Assembly: GCF_025905425.1 (NCBI RefSeq)
Contig: NZ_CP109603.1
Coordinates: forward strand, 1,524,001-1,588,000
Length of the DNA stretch: 64,000 nucleotides
Origin: Pseudomonas putida
GTDB lineage: Bacteria > Pseudomonadota > Gammaproteobacteria > Pseudomonadales > Pseudomonadaceae
Direction: 5' to 3'
The notes beneath the pieces are model-generated. The model had not been told where the DNA came from. It saw nothing but the letters and a program-made list of their open reading frames with translations, and ran no database searches. This document shows, piece after piece, positions 27,904-36,756 of the stretch. Made by a program: the position numbers and the translations under genes. The stretch's first letter is position 1. The number at the start of each line of letters is the position of its first letter.

Positions 27904-28827
27904 TCAGTCTGGAACGATTGTGCAGCCCTTGTTCAGCAGCCGGGGCCGCAGCGCCTCGAAGCGCTCGCGCAGCCACAGGTGCAACTGCGTGACTGCCGGG
28001 GTCAGTTGCTTGCGGTGCGGGCAGACCAATGTGACCGGTGTCGGCTCACCCAGGTACTCCGGCAAGACAATCTCCAGTTCACCGGCCTCGATGTCGGCGC
28101 TCACGTCCAGCCACGACTTGTAGACAATACCTTCACCGAGCAGCGCCAGGCGGCGGATCACGTCGGCGTCGTCGCTGACCAGCGGCCCGCGCACCTGCAC
28201 GGTGCGGTTGCCCACTCGCCATTTGTCATAGACCCGGTTCTGTTGCATGTACAGCAGGCAGGCATGGTCGTGCAGGGCCTCTGGTGTCAGCGGGCGGCCA
28301 TGGCGTGCCAGGTAGTCGGGGGCCGCGACCAGTACCCGGCGGTTCCAGTTGGCCAGGGGCAGGGCGATGTAGTTGGCATCCTGATTGAGGCCATAGCGGA
28401 TGGCGATGTCTACCGGGTCGCGATTGAGGTCGGCCATCTGGTCGGACAGGAAGAAGCGCAGGTGCAGCGCCGGGTGCTCGCGGCGAAAGGCGCTCAGCCA
28501 CGGCAGCAGCATGTTGCGGCCCATGTCCGAAGGTGCCGAGACTTGCAACGTGCCGCGCAAGGTACTGGCGTTGCCGTGCAGGTCCTCGCGGCCCTGGCGC
28601 AGGCTGTCCAGCACGTTCTGCGCCGTCGGCAAGTACAGCTCGCCCTCGGCGGTCAGGCGCAGGCTACGGGTGGTCCGCGCGAACAGGCGTACGTCCAGCT
28701 CACGCTCCAGGCGTTTGATCGCGGCGGCCACCTGGCCCGGCAGCAGTTGCGCCTCGTGGGCGGCGGCGGTGAAGCTGCCCAGCATGCTGCTGCGTACGAA
28801 CAGTTCAAGGTCAGCAATACGCAGCAT
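27904..28827 (-). CDS. LysR-family regulator divergent from nfsB
   Basis: 307 residues from MLRIADLELFVRSSMLG. The N-terminal winged helix-turn-helix (GSFTAAAHEAQLLPGQVAAAIKRLERELDVRLFARTTR) is followed by a substrate-binding domain of CrgA/YafC type (TLRGTLQVSAPSDMGRNMLLPWL). The ATG at 28827 has AGGAGT five bases before it. It is divergent from the nitroreductase gene with about 100 bases between, so it probably controls that gene and itself. Confidence 0.92.
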   Translation of the reverse strand: MLRIADLELFVRSSMLGSFTAAAHEAQLLPGQVAAAIKRLERELDVRLFARTTRSLRLTAEGELYLPTAQNVLDSLRQGREDLHGNASTLRGTLQVSAPSDMGRNMLLPWLSAFRREHPALHLRFFLSDQMADLNRDPVDIAIRYGLNQDANYIALPLANWNRRVLVAAPDYLARHGRPLTPEALHDHACLLYMQQNRVYDKWRVGNRTVQVRGPLVSDDADVIRRLALLGEGIVYKSWLDVSADIEAGELEIVLPEYLGEPTPVTLVCPHRKQLTPAVTQLHLWLRERFEALRPRLLNKGCTIVPD

Positions 28828-28930
28828 TTTCACTCCTGGGATGAAAGTGTTGCTGCATTGTGCCGGTTTTTCTTTTTTTCAGGAAAGATAAGATGCGCAA
28901 CAAATCCCCTCTCACTCCAGGAGTTGTTGC

Positions 28931-29584
28931 ATGGATACCGTTTCCCTGGCCAAGCGCCGCTACACCACCAAAGCTTACGACGCCTCGCGCCGCATTCCCC
29001 AGGCCACCATCGATGCGTTGCTTGAGCAACTGCGCCACAGCCCGTCGTCGGTCAACTCGCAGCCTTGGCACTTCATCGTCGCCGACAGCGCAGAGGGCAA
29101 GGCCCGGCTCGCCAAGAGCACCCATGAGCGTTTTGCCTACAACTCGCCGAAGATCCTCGATGCATCCCATGTGATCGTATTCTGCACGCGCACCGAGATG
29201 ACCGAGGCCCATCTGGACGCGGTGCTCGAACAGGAAGCCGCCAATGGCCGCTTTCGCGACGAGCAGGCCCGCGCCGCACAGAACCAAAGCCGTCGTCACT
29301 ACGTCGATCTGCACCGCTTCGACCAGAAAGACGTGCAGCACTGGATGGAAAAGCAGACCTACCTGGCCTTCGGCACGGCGCTGCTGGGTGCCGCGGCGCA
29401 TGGCCTTGATGCAACGCCGATCGAAGGCTTTGACAGCAAGCTGCTGGATGCCGAGCTGGGGCTGCGCGAGCAGGGCTTCACCAGTGTGGTGATCTTGAGC
29501 CTTGGCTATCGGAGCGAGGGTGATTTCAATGCAGGGCTGAACAAGTCGCGGTTGCCAGCCTCGACCGTGTTTACCTTCCTCTGA
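28931..29584 (+). CDS. nfsB: Oxygen-insensitive NAD(P)H nitroreductase, NfsB type
   Basis: 217 residues. The FMN-binding opening KRRYTTKAYDASRRIP and the segment HSPSSVNSQPWHFIVADSAEGKARLAKS closely follow E. coli NfsB, and length and C-terminal SRLPASTVFTFL also agree. The enzyme is a homodimeric flavoprotein that reduces nitroaromatics and quinones by two-electron steps. The ATG at 28931 is preceded by AGGAG seven bases upstream. Its divergent LysR neighbour is the likely regulator. Confidence 0.92.
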   Translation: MDTVSLAKRRYTTKAYDASRRIPQATIDALLEQLRHSPSSVNSQPWHFIVADSAEGKARLAKSTHERFAYNSPKILDASHVIVFCTRTEMTEAHLDAVLEQEAANGRFRDEQARAAQNQSRRHYVDLHRFDQKDVQHWMEKQTYLAFGTALLGAAAHGLDATPIEGFDSKLLDAELGLREQGFTSVVILSLGYRSEGDFNAGLNKSRLPASTVFTFL

Positions 29585-29618
29585 GCGTTTTTCGCTACAC
29601 CTGTAGGAGCAGCCGGCT

Positions 29619-30773
29619 TCACCATAACGACGCTGATGCCGCTGCCACTACCCTGGTAAACACCTCGATCGCTTTATCGACTTCACCCTCGGTGCTGAAC
29701 CGTCCGAGACTCAACCGCACGCTGTTACGTGCCCGGCTTTCATCCAACCCCAGTGCCAGCAGCACATGCGATGCTGCGTTGCTCGCCGAATTGCAGGCCG
29801 ACGTGGTCGACAACGCCAACTCACTGGCCAACGCTGCACTGTTGAAGCCTTGGGTATCGATACACAGGTTCAAGGTGTGCGCAATGCGCTGCGTAGCGCA
29901 GCCGTTGAGGCTTACCGCGGGCAAGGCCAGCAACCCGTCGCGCAGCCGTCGGGACAGCTGCTCGATACGCTGGTGCTCGCTGTCGCCCGGCTGGCCGGCC
30001 AAGGCAAAGGCGCTGCCCATGCCGACGATCTGGTGGGTCGCCAGGGTGCCGGAACGCAGCCCGTGCTCATGGCCGCCGCCGTGCATCTGCGCACGCATCA
30101 GCTGGCGGGCACGCGGCCCGACATAGAGTGCGCCGATGCCTTTGGGGCCGTAGACCTTGTGGGCCGAAAACGACATCAGGTCCACCGGCATTTGGGCAAG
30201 GTCAATGGCCAGTTTGCCCACCGCCTGGGCCGCGTCCACATGCAACAGCGCACCCTGTGCACGCACGCGCTCGCCAATGGCTGCGAAGTCGGTCACGGTG
30301 CCCAGTTCGTTATTGACCGCCATCAGCGAGACCAGGCGGGTATCGGCACGCCATGCCGCCTGCACGGCATCGGGCTGGATCAGGCCGGCCGCATCTGCTG
30401 CCAGGCGAGTGATGGCCCAGCCTTGACGCTCCAGTTCAGCGACTGTATCGAGTACGGCCTTGTGTTCCAGCTGGCTGGTGATCAGGTGGCCTGGGTGGCC
30501 GATGCCCTGGGCGATGCCTTTGAGTGCAAGGTTGTTGGACTCGGTAGCGCCTGAGGTCCACACCAGTTCATCGGCGCGGGCGCCGACGCGTTCAGCCACC
30601 TGTTGGCGCGCCTGCTCCACTGCATTGCGGGCAGCCTGGCCATAAGCATGGCCACTGGATGCGGGGTTGCCGAAGTTGGCTTGGCGGCCAAGGCAGGCGA
30701 GCATCGTTTCGATGACCCGGTCGTCAACGGGGGTCGTGGCGGCGTAGTCGAAGTAGAGCGGGGCGCTGGGCAT
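29619..30773 (-). CDS. Cysteine desulfurase-like PLP enzyme (IscS/NifS family)
   Basis: 384 residues. The class V aminotransferase fold is clear: YFDYAATTPVDDRV at the start, SGATESNNLALKG for phosphate binding, and SFSAHKVYGPKGIGALYV with the PLP lysine. The persulfide cysteine is probably in TTSACNSASNAASHVLL. The enzyme should take sulfur from cysteine. It is not beside iscR, iscU or iscA, so this is a second copy and not the housekeeping IscS; it may serve a special sulfur pathway. It stands alone between nfsB and a LysR gene. Confidence 0.9.
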   Translation of the reverse strand: MPSAPLYFDYAATTPVDDRVIETMLACLGRQANFGNPASSGHAYGQAARNAVEQARQQVAERVGARADELVWTSGATESNNLALKGIAQGIGHPGHLITSQLEHKAVLDTVAELERQGWAITRLAADAAGLIQPDAVQAAWRADTRLVSLMAVNNELGTVTDFAAIGERVRAQGALLHVDAAQAVGKLAIDLAQMPVDLMSFSAHKVYGPKGIGALYVGPRARQLMRAQMHGGGHEHGLRSGTLATHQIVGMGSAFALAGQPGDSEHQRIEQLSRRLRDGLLALPAVSLNGCATQRIAHTLNLCIDTQGFNSAALASELALSTTSACNSASNAASHVLLALGLDESRARNSVRLSLGRFSTEGEVDKAIEVFTRVVAAASASLW

Positions 30774-30958
30774 GAGGCGGGTCCGTGTCTGTCACGTTGG
30801 ATGCGGTGATCGTTGCAGTAAGCGTACCGGGCCCACACTCAAATGTTTTTGCCTTCTGTTTGGTTGGTTTGCGCCTTGAGGGAAAAATCTTCTAATGCTG
30901 CCGATAGGTGGAGAAAAAAATTCTCCACAAGCCCGGCATTAACCGCGCACCAACAACA

Positions 30959-31885
30959 TCAGGCGGGCGCCAGCGCGCGTTCTTCCTCCGCTAGCACCCG
31001 TTCGCACAACTCGATGATCTGCTCGCGCATCCAGCGGTTGGCGGGGTCCTGGTCAGTGCTCTCATGCCAGTAGAGGTGCGTTTCCAGCGCCGGCACATCG
31101 ACAGGTAATGCGTGGTAGCGCAGTTGATGACGGCGGGCGAAACGTTCGGGGACGGTCATCGCCATGTCAGTCTGCTGCAACACTTGCGAGGCCATCAGGT
31201 AATGCTGTGAACGCAAGGCGACCTTGCGCTGCACTCCCATCTTGCCCAAGGCCAGGTCCACGTAGCCCAGGCCATTGCGCCGGCTGGAGATATGGATGTG
31301 GGTCATGCCCAGGTAGCTGTCCAGGGTCAGTTTGCTGTCGGCCAGCGGGTGGCCTTGGCGCAGGGCACAGACATAGCGGTCTTGCATCAGTTTGACGTGG
31401 CGCACCTGCGGGTCGGTGTTCAAAGGGGCATCGACCGCGAAATCCAGGCGCCCGGCCGCCAGCTCTTTGGTGGTTTCGCGACGTTTGCACAGAAAGCTTT
31501 CGATCAATACCGAAGGGGCCAGGCGGCGCAGGCGCTGGAACAGCGGCGGCAGGATCACCGCTTCGGTCAGGTCGGTCATGCTGATGCGGAAGGTCTTGTT
31601 GGCCTGCTGCGGGTTGAAAATGCGGCTTTCCTGTACCGAGGTGCGCAGCAGGGCAAGGGCGTTGCGCACCGGGCCGATGATGTTCTGGGCCATGGGCGTG
31701 GGCACCATGCCTTGCGCGGTACGCACGAACAGTGGGTCGTTGAAGGTTTCGCGCAGTCGCGACAGGGCATTGGAGACCGCCGGCTGGGTGATGCCGACAA
31801 TTTGCCCGGCGCGGGTCAGGTTGGCTTCGGTGTAGATCGCGTCGAAGACGATGAACAGGTTGAGGTCGACCTTGCTGAGGTTCAT
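30959..31885 (-). CDS. LysR-family regulator divergent from an acyl-CoA dehydrogenase
   Basis: 308 residues from MNLSKVDLNLFIVFDAIYTEANLTRAGQ. The helix-turn-helix includes GITQPAVSNALSRLRETFNDPLFVRTAQGM, the usual LysR block, and belongs to the NodD/LeuO-like branch with the opening DLNLFIVFD. It is divergent from the acyl-CoA dehydrogenase gene at 32027 with a 141-base gap that includes AT-rich sequence suitable for both promoters. It likely activates that gene in response to a fatty-acid-related or aromatic compound (inference). Confidence 0.92.
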   Translation of the reverse strand: MNLSKVDLNLFIVFDAIYTEANLTRAGQIVGITQPAVSNALSRLRETFNDPLFVRTAQGMVPTPMAQNIIGPVRNALALLRTSVQESRIFNPQQANKTFRISMTDLTEAVILPPLFQRLRRLAPSVLIESFLCKRRETTKELAAGRLDFAVDAPLNTDPQVRHVKLMQDRYVCALRQGHPLADSKLTLDSYLGMTHIHISSRRNGLGYVDLALGKMGVQRKVALRSQHYLMASQVLQQTDMAMTVPERFARRHQLRYHALPVDVPALETHLYWHESTDQDPANRWMREQIIELCERVLAEEERALAPA

Positions 31886-32026
31886 GTGCGCCGCTCATTG
31901 TTGGAATTATTGCCCGATCATATATCGGTTATGAATGTTTATACACGCGGAAAATAGACTAGGTGGATGGGTGCTTGCTGCTCTAGGCTCTGGCCCATGT
32001 TCTACGAACCTCGAAGGTAGCCCCCG

Positions 32027-33256
32027 ATGGATTTCGCCTATTCGCCCAAGGTCCAGGCACTGCGCGAGCGCGTCACCGCGTTCATGGATGCTTATGTCTA
32101 TCCCGCCGAAGCGGTGTTCGAGCGTCAGGTCGCCGAGGGCGACCGCTGGCAACCCACTGCGATCATGGAGGAGCTCAAGGCCCAGGCCCGCGCCGAGGGG
32201 CTGTGGAACCTGTTCTTGCCCGAGTCGGAGTACGGCGCCGGGCTGAGCAACCTGGAATACGCGCCACTGGCCGAGATCATGGGCCGCTCGCTGCTCGGGC
32301 CAGAGCCGTTCAATTGCTCGGCACCGGACACCGGCAACATGGAAGTGCTGGTGCGCTATGGCAGCGAGGCGCAGAAACGCCAGTGGCTGGAGCCTTTGCT
32401 GCGCGGCGAAATCCGTTCGGCATTCGCCATGACCGAACCGGACGTAGCTTCCTCGGATGCCACCAACATGGCCGCCACCGCTGTGCGTGATGGCGATGAA
32501 TGGGTGATCAATGGCCGCAAATGGTGGACTTCCGGCGCCTGTGACCCGCGCTGCAAGGTCATGATCTTCATGGGCCTGTCCGACCCCGAAGGGCCACGCC
32601 ACCAGCAGCACTCGATGGTGCTGGTGCCGACCGACACGCCTGGCGTGAAGATCGTCCGGCCATTGCCGGTGTTCGGTTACGACGATGCGCCACATGGCCA
32701 TGCCGAGGTGCTGTTCGAGAACGTGCGCGTGCCCTATGAGAACGTGATCCTGGGTGAGGGCCGGGGCTTCGAAATCGCCCAGGGCCGCCTGGGGCCAGGG
32801 CGTATCCACCACTGCATGCGCTCGGTCGGCATGGCTGAGCGGGCACTGGAGCTGATGTGCAAGCGCTCGGTAGAGCGCACGGCCTTTGGCCGGCCTTTGG
32901 CTCGCCTGGGCGGTAACGTCGACAAGATCGCCGACTCGCGCATGGAAATCGACATGGCACGCCTGTTGACGCTGAAGGCGGCGTACATGATGGACACGGT
33001 TGGCAACAAGGTCGCGCGCAGCGAAATCGCCCAGATCAAGGTGGTGGCGCCGAATGTGGCCTTGAAGGTAATCGACCGGGCGATCCAGCTTCATGGTGGC
33101 GCCGGGGTGAGCGGTGATTTCCCGCTGGCGTACATGTACGCCATGCAGCGCACCTTGCGCCTGGCCGACGGGCCGGATGAAGTGCACCGGGCGGCGATCG
33201 GCAAATATGAGATCGGCAAGTATGTGCCGGTGGAGATGTTGCGTAGTTCCAGGTGA
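32027..33256 (+). CDS. Acyl-CoA dehydrogenase (ACAD10/11-like)
   Basis: 409 residues. Family signatures are [21 protein letters not shown] in the middle domain and [32 protein letters not shown] and the C-terminal [36 protein letters not shown]-dependent oxidation of an acyl-CoA to the 2-enoyl-CoA is expected. The length and the GPDEVH ending resemble the ACAD10/11 branch, which can act on 4-hydroxy acids or branched chains. The ATG at 32027 follows AAGGTAG. A LysR gene is divergent. Confidence 0.92.
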   Translation: MDFAYSPKVQALRERVTAFMDAYVYPAEAVFERQVAEGDRWQPTAIMEELKAQARAEGLWNLFLPESEYGAGLSNLEYAPLAEIMGRSLLGPEPFNCSAPDTGNMEVLVRYGSEAQKRQWLEPLLRGEIRSAFAMTEPDVASSDATNMAATAVRDGDEWVINGRKWWTSGACDPRCKVMIFMGLSDPEGPRHQQHSMVLVPTDTPGVKIVRPLPVFGYDDAPHGHAEVLFENVRVPYENVILGEGRGFEIAQGRLGPGRIHHCMRSVGMAERALELMCKRSVERTAFGRPLARLGGNVDKIADSRMEIDMARLLTLKAAYMMDTVGNKVARSEIAQIKVVAPNVALKVIDRAIQLHGGAGVSGDFPLAYMYAMQRTLRLADGPDEVHRAAIGKYEIGKYVPVEMLRSSR

Positions 33257-33304
33257 AGGTGATGGCCTTTTTGCTGGGTTACCGGCGAGAAGGCCATCAA
33301 CGGC

Positions 33305-34669
33305 TCACGGTGTCTTGAGATCCACTACCAGGTCTTTGGCAGCCTTTACCGCCAGCACACTCATGAGCTTGCTCATTTCATCTTGGCGACCGATGCCGCT
33401 TTCTGTCCCACCGCCCATCATCACACGGGGTACCGGGGCTCGCGCCGCCGCATCGGCCCAGACGCGATTGATCTGCACCAGTGCATCCAGCTTGGTTTGC
33501 AGGGCGCCATCGGCCTTGATCGATGCCTCACGGGCATGCGCCTCGGCATCAGCCGTAATCCGGGTGGCCTCCGCATTTACCCGGGCCTTGTCACGTAACA
33601 GTTCAGCGGTCTGCTTGTCGATCTCGGCTCGCCGTTTTTCTCGCTCCGCGTTGATCAGTGTCAGTTGCTTCTCTGTCTCGGCGGCCGTGGTGCGTTCGAT
33701 CTGTTCCCGCAGGCTTTCTTGGCGCTTGGCTTCGACATCCTTGGCTCCCCGGGCAGAGACAAGTTCCTTTTCCTCTTCCTCCTTGAGCCTGTTCTGCCGA
33801 GCCACCGCCAGTTCCGCCAATGCCTGCTGCACCCGAACCATGCGTTGCTGATATTGCGGATTGGGGTCTATATGCGTCACCCGAGCATCGACGACTTCGA
33901 CGACTTCGACGCCGAACAGTCGGAACTGTTGCTGCTTGCGCAGTTCCTGGCCGTTTTTGTCGAGCTTCTTCTCGATGACGAAACGGGTCGCTGAGTTATC
34001 GCCAAAGTTACCCTGTTCCGTACCGGACTGGAGGATGGCTGTCTGAGCCGGAAAGTGGTCGCGCTGCACACGGATTTCCTTACGGCTGGTCAGGTACAGG
34101 CCATTGCGCAATTGGTTTTCGAATTCGGCGCCGAAGTGGCTGCGGTTACCGGCGTAATAGTCATCCGCGCTCATCAACGAAGCGGTGGCCTGCAGCGTTT
34201 CTTTGACCGCCGGCAATAGTGCACGCTGCAGGAAGTTGTCCGGTGTGCGGTACTCCTGGGCGATCTTCAGGAAGTCATCGCCCGATGGCAGGCGAAACTG
34301 GGTACTGAATTCGGCCTTGGCGTCGACGTTGCCCAGAAACACGATGGGCAGGTTTTCCAGCGTTACTGAAGGGTGGCCACTGCGGGCCTCGTCCTGGCCG
34401 TCCACCTGCAGGGCCGACTGCACACCGATGGTCCGACGCCAGACGGTACTGCGACCAAACCATTTGGTTGCGTAGCCTACATCTTCAACAACTTTTTCTT
34501 CACCGAAGATTGTCCGTACATGAGTCATCTGGCCTGCTTCGTTGTAGAACAACACGGCGTTGAACAATGCCGCGAGAGCGCCGACGAAGAGCACTGGGAT
34601 GGCAACTGCGGCGACCACCTTGCGGTTAATGCGAAGTTGGCGGAGGTCAGGTACTTGAGGTTTTTGCAT
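33305..34669 (-). CDS. SPFH/band-7-like membrane-anchored coiled-coil protein
   Basis: 454 residues from MQKPQVPDLRQLRINRKV. A single N-terminal helix (VVAAVAIPVLFVGALAALFNAVLF) is followed by a band-7-like domain of about 220 residues and then a long charged coiled coil (about 290-390: RQNRLKEEEEKELVSARGAKDVEAKRQES, later EREKRRAEIDKQTAEL). The C-terminal end is alanine-rich. This is the general architecture of stomatin/prohibitin/HflK-like proteins that form membrane microdomains, but it is no close match to HflK or QmcA. AAGGAG precedes the ATG at 34669. There is no NfeD-like partner beside it. Confidence 0.75.
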   Translation of the reverse strand: MQKPQVPDLRQLRINRKVVAAVAIPVLFVGALAALFNAVLFYNEAGQMTHVRTIFGEEKVVEDVGYATKWFGRSTVWRRTIGVQSALQVDGQDEARSGHPSVTLENLPIVFLGNVDAKAEFSTQFRLPSGDDFLKIAQEYRTPDNFLQRALLPAVKETLQATASLMSADDYYAGNRSHFGAEFENQLRNGLYLTSRKEIRVQRDHFPAQTAILQSGTEQGNFGDNSATRFVIEKKLDKNGQELRKQQQFRLFGVEVVEVVDARVTHIDPNPQYQQRMVRVQQALAELAVARQNRLKEEEEKELVSARGAKDVEAKRQESLREQIERTTAAETEKQLTLINAEREKRRAEIDKQTAELLRDKARVNAEATRITADAEAHAREASIKADGALQTKLDALVQINRVWADAAARAPVPRVMMGGGTESGIGRQDEMSKLMSVLAVKAAKDLVVDLKTP

Positions 34670-34909
34670 GGGAACTCCTTGTCCTGGGGAACTCGCATGC
34701 TGGCAAAGAGTGAGGTGACCAGACAATCAGGAATGTTGGCGGGGGTCGTAGGAACGTTTCATTCTGGGCGCATGGAATATTCTCAAGAGCATTCTGTAAG
34801 TAAAGTGATCAGTTCTTGTAAGAAGCGTCTGGTTTTCACGTTCTGGCAGTAAAAGCCCTGTTGCAGCTGTTAGGTTTCGCCACCTCACTTATGCACAGGG
34901 AACTTGCCG

Positions 34910-36307
34910 ATGCGTGTCAACCTGGGTGGAAAAGGTCAGGCGGTAGACGGTGATGCCACCACGACTGGCGCTGTTTGCATCGCTACAGGTCTCGGCTATT
35001 TGAGCAATGGCCGCAGGGTGCTCAGGGAGGGAGACAGAACAACACCCTGTCCCCTCTGTGGCGGTGAAGGCACCGTCGCGGAAGGCGTTTGGCACTTCAT
35101 TTCCGACGGTCATGCCGTGGCCATGGATGGGGCGCTGGTGGATTGTGGTTGTCCGTCTGGCAGTAACCGGGTCGTGGCGCCGTTGGATGAGGTTCCGTCA
35201 CCCATCCGGACGTTCGCGACTAACCGTGTGATGTCTATTGTGCCAACGGCCGGTGCTCAAGCAGACAACTTCTCGCAAGGGGCAGTGACTGCTTTGTCGG
35301 GGTCAATGGAGCCGGGCTTCTATGTGGTTCCCAGAAACATGTCGTTTTCCCAGGTTCTGCTGCAGTTGTCCGAGCAGGACGCCACCTTGCCGATCTCCCG
35401 TTTGCAGCGGCTCAACCCTACCTTCGTTCATGGATTCAAGGCTGGGGAAATATTCGTCATTGGTGACCCTGACAACGGCGATGCCTGTACCCATGAGGAA
35501 GCCAAGCTGATGGCTGCGGCCCAGGATGCCCGGCACGCGTTGGCGGTGCTTGATTTTGCCGAATCGGATTTCATGATGCAGCACCAGGCCGAGATAGCGG
35601 GCTTGCTCAGTAATGCGAGCCAGTCGATGGGCGTGGGCAAGGACATGTTGGATCAAGGGTTGAAACAGGTCCGGGAAACCTTGAACCAGATCGAGCAATT
35701 GCATCAGCGTGAGTTTTTGCGGCATGGGCACTTGAACAGTCGAGCGTTCTTTGCGTCGCGGCGTCAGTTGCTGCAGCAATTGGATAGACAGTTGAAGGCG
35801 GCATTGCTTAACAAACAGCTGAACTTGGGCAGTTATGAACGCCTGAAAAAGAGTCTGAATATTTCGACCAAAAGCCTTGTGCACCATTGGTCGAAGGCGG
35901 GTGGAGCGGGGCAGATACCGGGTTATGCGACGCATCTCGATAAAGTGGCGAAACTCTCCAAGTACCTCAAACACGGTGGGAATGCCGCAATTGGACTGAG
36001 TGGTGCTTCGTCGTACCTCAATGTGAGAGAGGTCTGCCAGGCAGGCAGCACAGAGGAATGCAGAAAAGCCCGTTTCGTAGAAGCCGGAAAATTCAGCGGG
36101 GGCGTCGGTGGTGGCGTGGTAGGTCCGATACTGGCCACTGCAGCGGTTGGCACATTGTGTGTTGGCTTTACCGTGAGCACAGTGGGTGTAGCGGCTCCGC
36201 TGTGCGGCATTTTAGTAGTAGGGGGCGGTGGCCTAGCTGGCAGCAAACTTGGAGAACTAGCCGGCGAATATACGGGGGAGTTTCTCCATGAGGTGTCAGA
36301 TGACTGA
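34910..36307 (+). CDS. PAAR-domain protein with C-terminal glycine-zipper hydrophobic domain (probable T6SS effector)
   Basis: 465 residues from MRVNLGGKGQAVDGD; AGGGAA lies seven bases before the ATG at 34910. An N-terminal PAAR-like domain (about 1-90) includes LREGDRTTPCPLCGGEGTVAEG and GHAVAMDGALVDCGC, the metal-binding spike-tip pattern. A LysM-like stretch (GFYVVPRNMSFSQVLLQL) and long helices follow. The last 80 residues are glycine-rich hydrophobic helices (GGVGGGVVGPILATAAVGT, later ILVVGGGGLAGSKLGELAGE). PAAR tips load onto VgrG spikes and carry toxins; a glycine-zipper tail is a feature of membrane-inserting toxins. No other T6SS gene is in the window. Function is inferred, not shown. 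Confidence 0.8.
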   Translation: MRVNLGGKGQAVDGDATTTGAVCIATGLGYLSNGRRVLREGDRTTPCPLCGGEGTVAEGVWHFISDGHAVAMDGALVDCGCPSGSNRVVAPLDEVPSPIRTFATNRVMSIVPTAGAQADNFSQGAVTALSGSMEPGFYVVPRNMSFSQVLLQLSEQDATLPISRLQRLNPTFVHGFKAGEIFVIGDPDNGDACTHEEAKLMAAAQDARHALAVLDFAESDFMMQHQAEIAGLLSNASQSMGVGKDMLDQGLKQVRETLNQIEQLHQREFLRHGHLNSRAFFASRRQLLQQLDRQLKAALLNKQLNLGSYERLKKSLNISTKSLVHHWSKAGGAGQIPGYATHLDKVAKLSKYLKHGGNAAIGLSGASSYLNVREVCQAGSTEECRKARFVEAGKFSGGVGGGVVGPILATAAVGTLCVGFTVSTVGVAAPLCGILVVGGGGLAGSKLGELAGEYTGEFLHEVSDD

Positions 36308-36698
36308 CATTCATGCCTGGCCCGCCATTGTAAAGCTGCTGTTTCTTGTTGTGCCTTTTTTAATCAGTATGGTGGGTGTTGCTGTCATTGCGTACACTAC
36401 TTTGAGTCGAGATTATCACGTTGTATGCTCTGCGATCACGAGCGATCCTCATGTGGAGGCTCTGAAGGTAACTTGGGGTGCTTCCACTATAAAATGGAGG
36501 ATGCTTTTGATATGCGCTATTGGCTGGCTTTTTGTTTTTCCAAAGTTGGCCTTGCGTCGTGGGCAGTTGAGTGCGGATGAGCTAAACGAATTTCCGCCCA
36601 ATCTAAGGCGTCGACTTGTAGTGTCTTTATGGCTGACCGCTATAGGTTTTGTGGGGATGGCGATTTTCACTTTGCTTCTTGAGCTTTCCAAGCAGTAA
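36300..36698 (+). CDS. Three-helix membrane protein, probable immunity to the PAAR effector
   Basis: 132 residues from MTDIHAWPAIVK. Three hydrophobic segments are visible: residues about 8-35 (LLFLVVPFLISMVGVAVIAY), about 65-82 (MLLICAIGWLFVFPK) and about 105-128 (VVSLWLTAIGFVGMAIFTLLL). The ATG at 36300 lies inside the end of the effector gene (8-base overlap) with GAGGTG upstream, so it is tightly coupled. Its base composition is visibly lower in GC than its neighbours, a sign of transfer. Small multi-helix membrane proteins directly after pore-forming toxins are usually their immunity proteins; that role is inferred from position only. Confidence 0.75.
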   Translation: MTDIHAWPAIVKLLFLVVPFLISMVGVAVIAYTTLSRDYHVVCSAITSDPHVEALKVTWGASTIKWRMLLICAIGWLFVFPKLALRRGQLSADELNEFPPNLRRRLVVSLWLTAIGFVGMAIFTLLLELSKQ

Positions 36699-36728
36699 GT
36701 GAGTATTTTAATTTTCATACCAACACTC

Positions 36729-36748
36729 TTCGCGGCGCACCGCCGCGA
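36729..36748. terminator. Stem-loop between convergent genes
   Basis: TTCGCGGCGCACCGCCGCGAA is a near-perfect stem between the immunity-like gene and the convergent terC. It could end transcription from both sides; no strong T-run is present. Confidence 0.45.
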
Positions 36749-36756
36749 AAATCGTC

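Noticed and set aside
29601..29622. GTAGGAGCAGCCGGCTTCAC as a REP element
   Set aside because: Only a partial half without its inverted partner; too short to list as a repeat.
31907..33187. 426-codon frame antisense to the acyl-CoA dehydrogenase gene
   Set aside because: The sense gene has all family motifs, and the antisense product shows none.
34811..34824. Short palindrome TTCTTGTAAGAA before the PAAR gene as an operator
   Set aside because: A 12-base palindrome in an AT-richer gap is easily produced by chance and has no second copy here.
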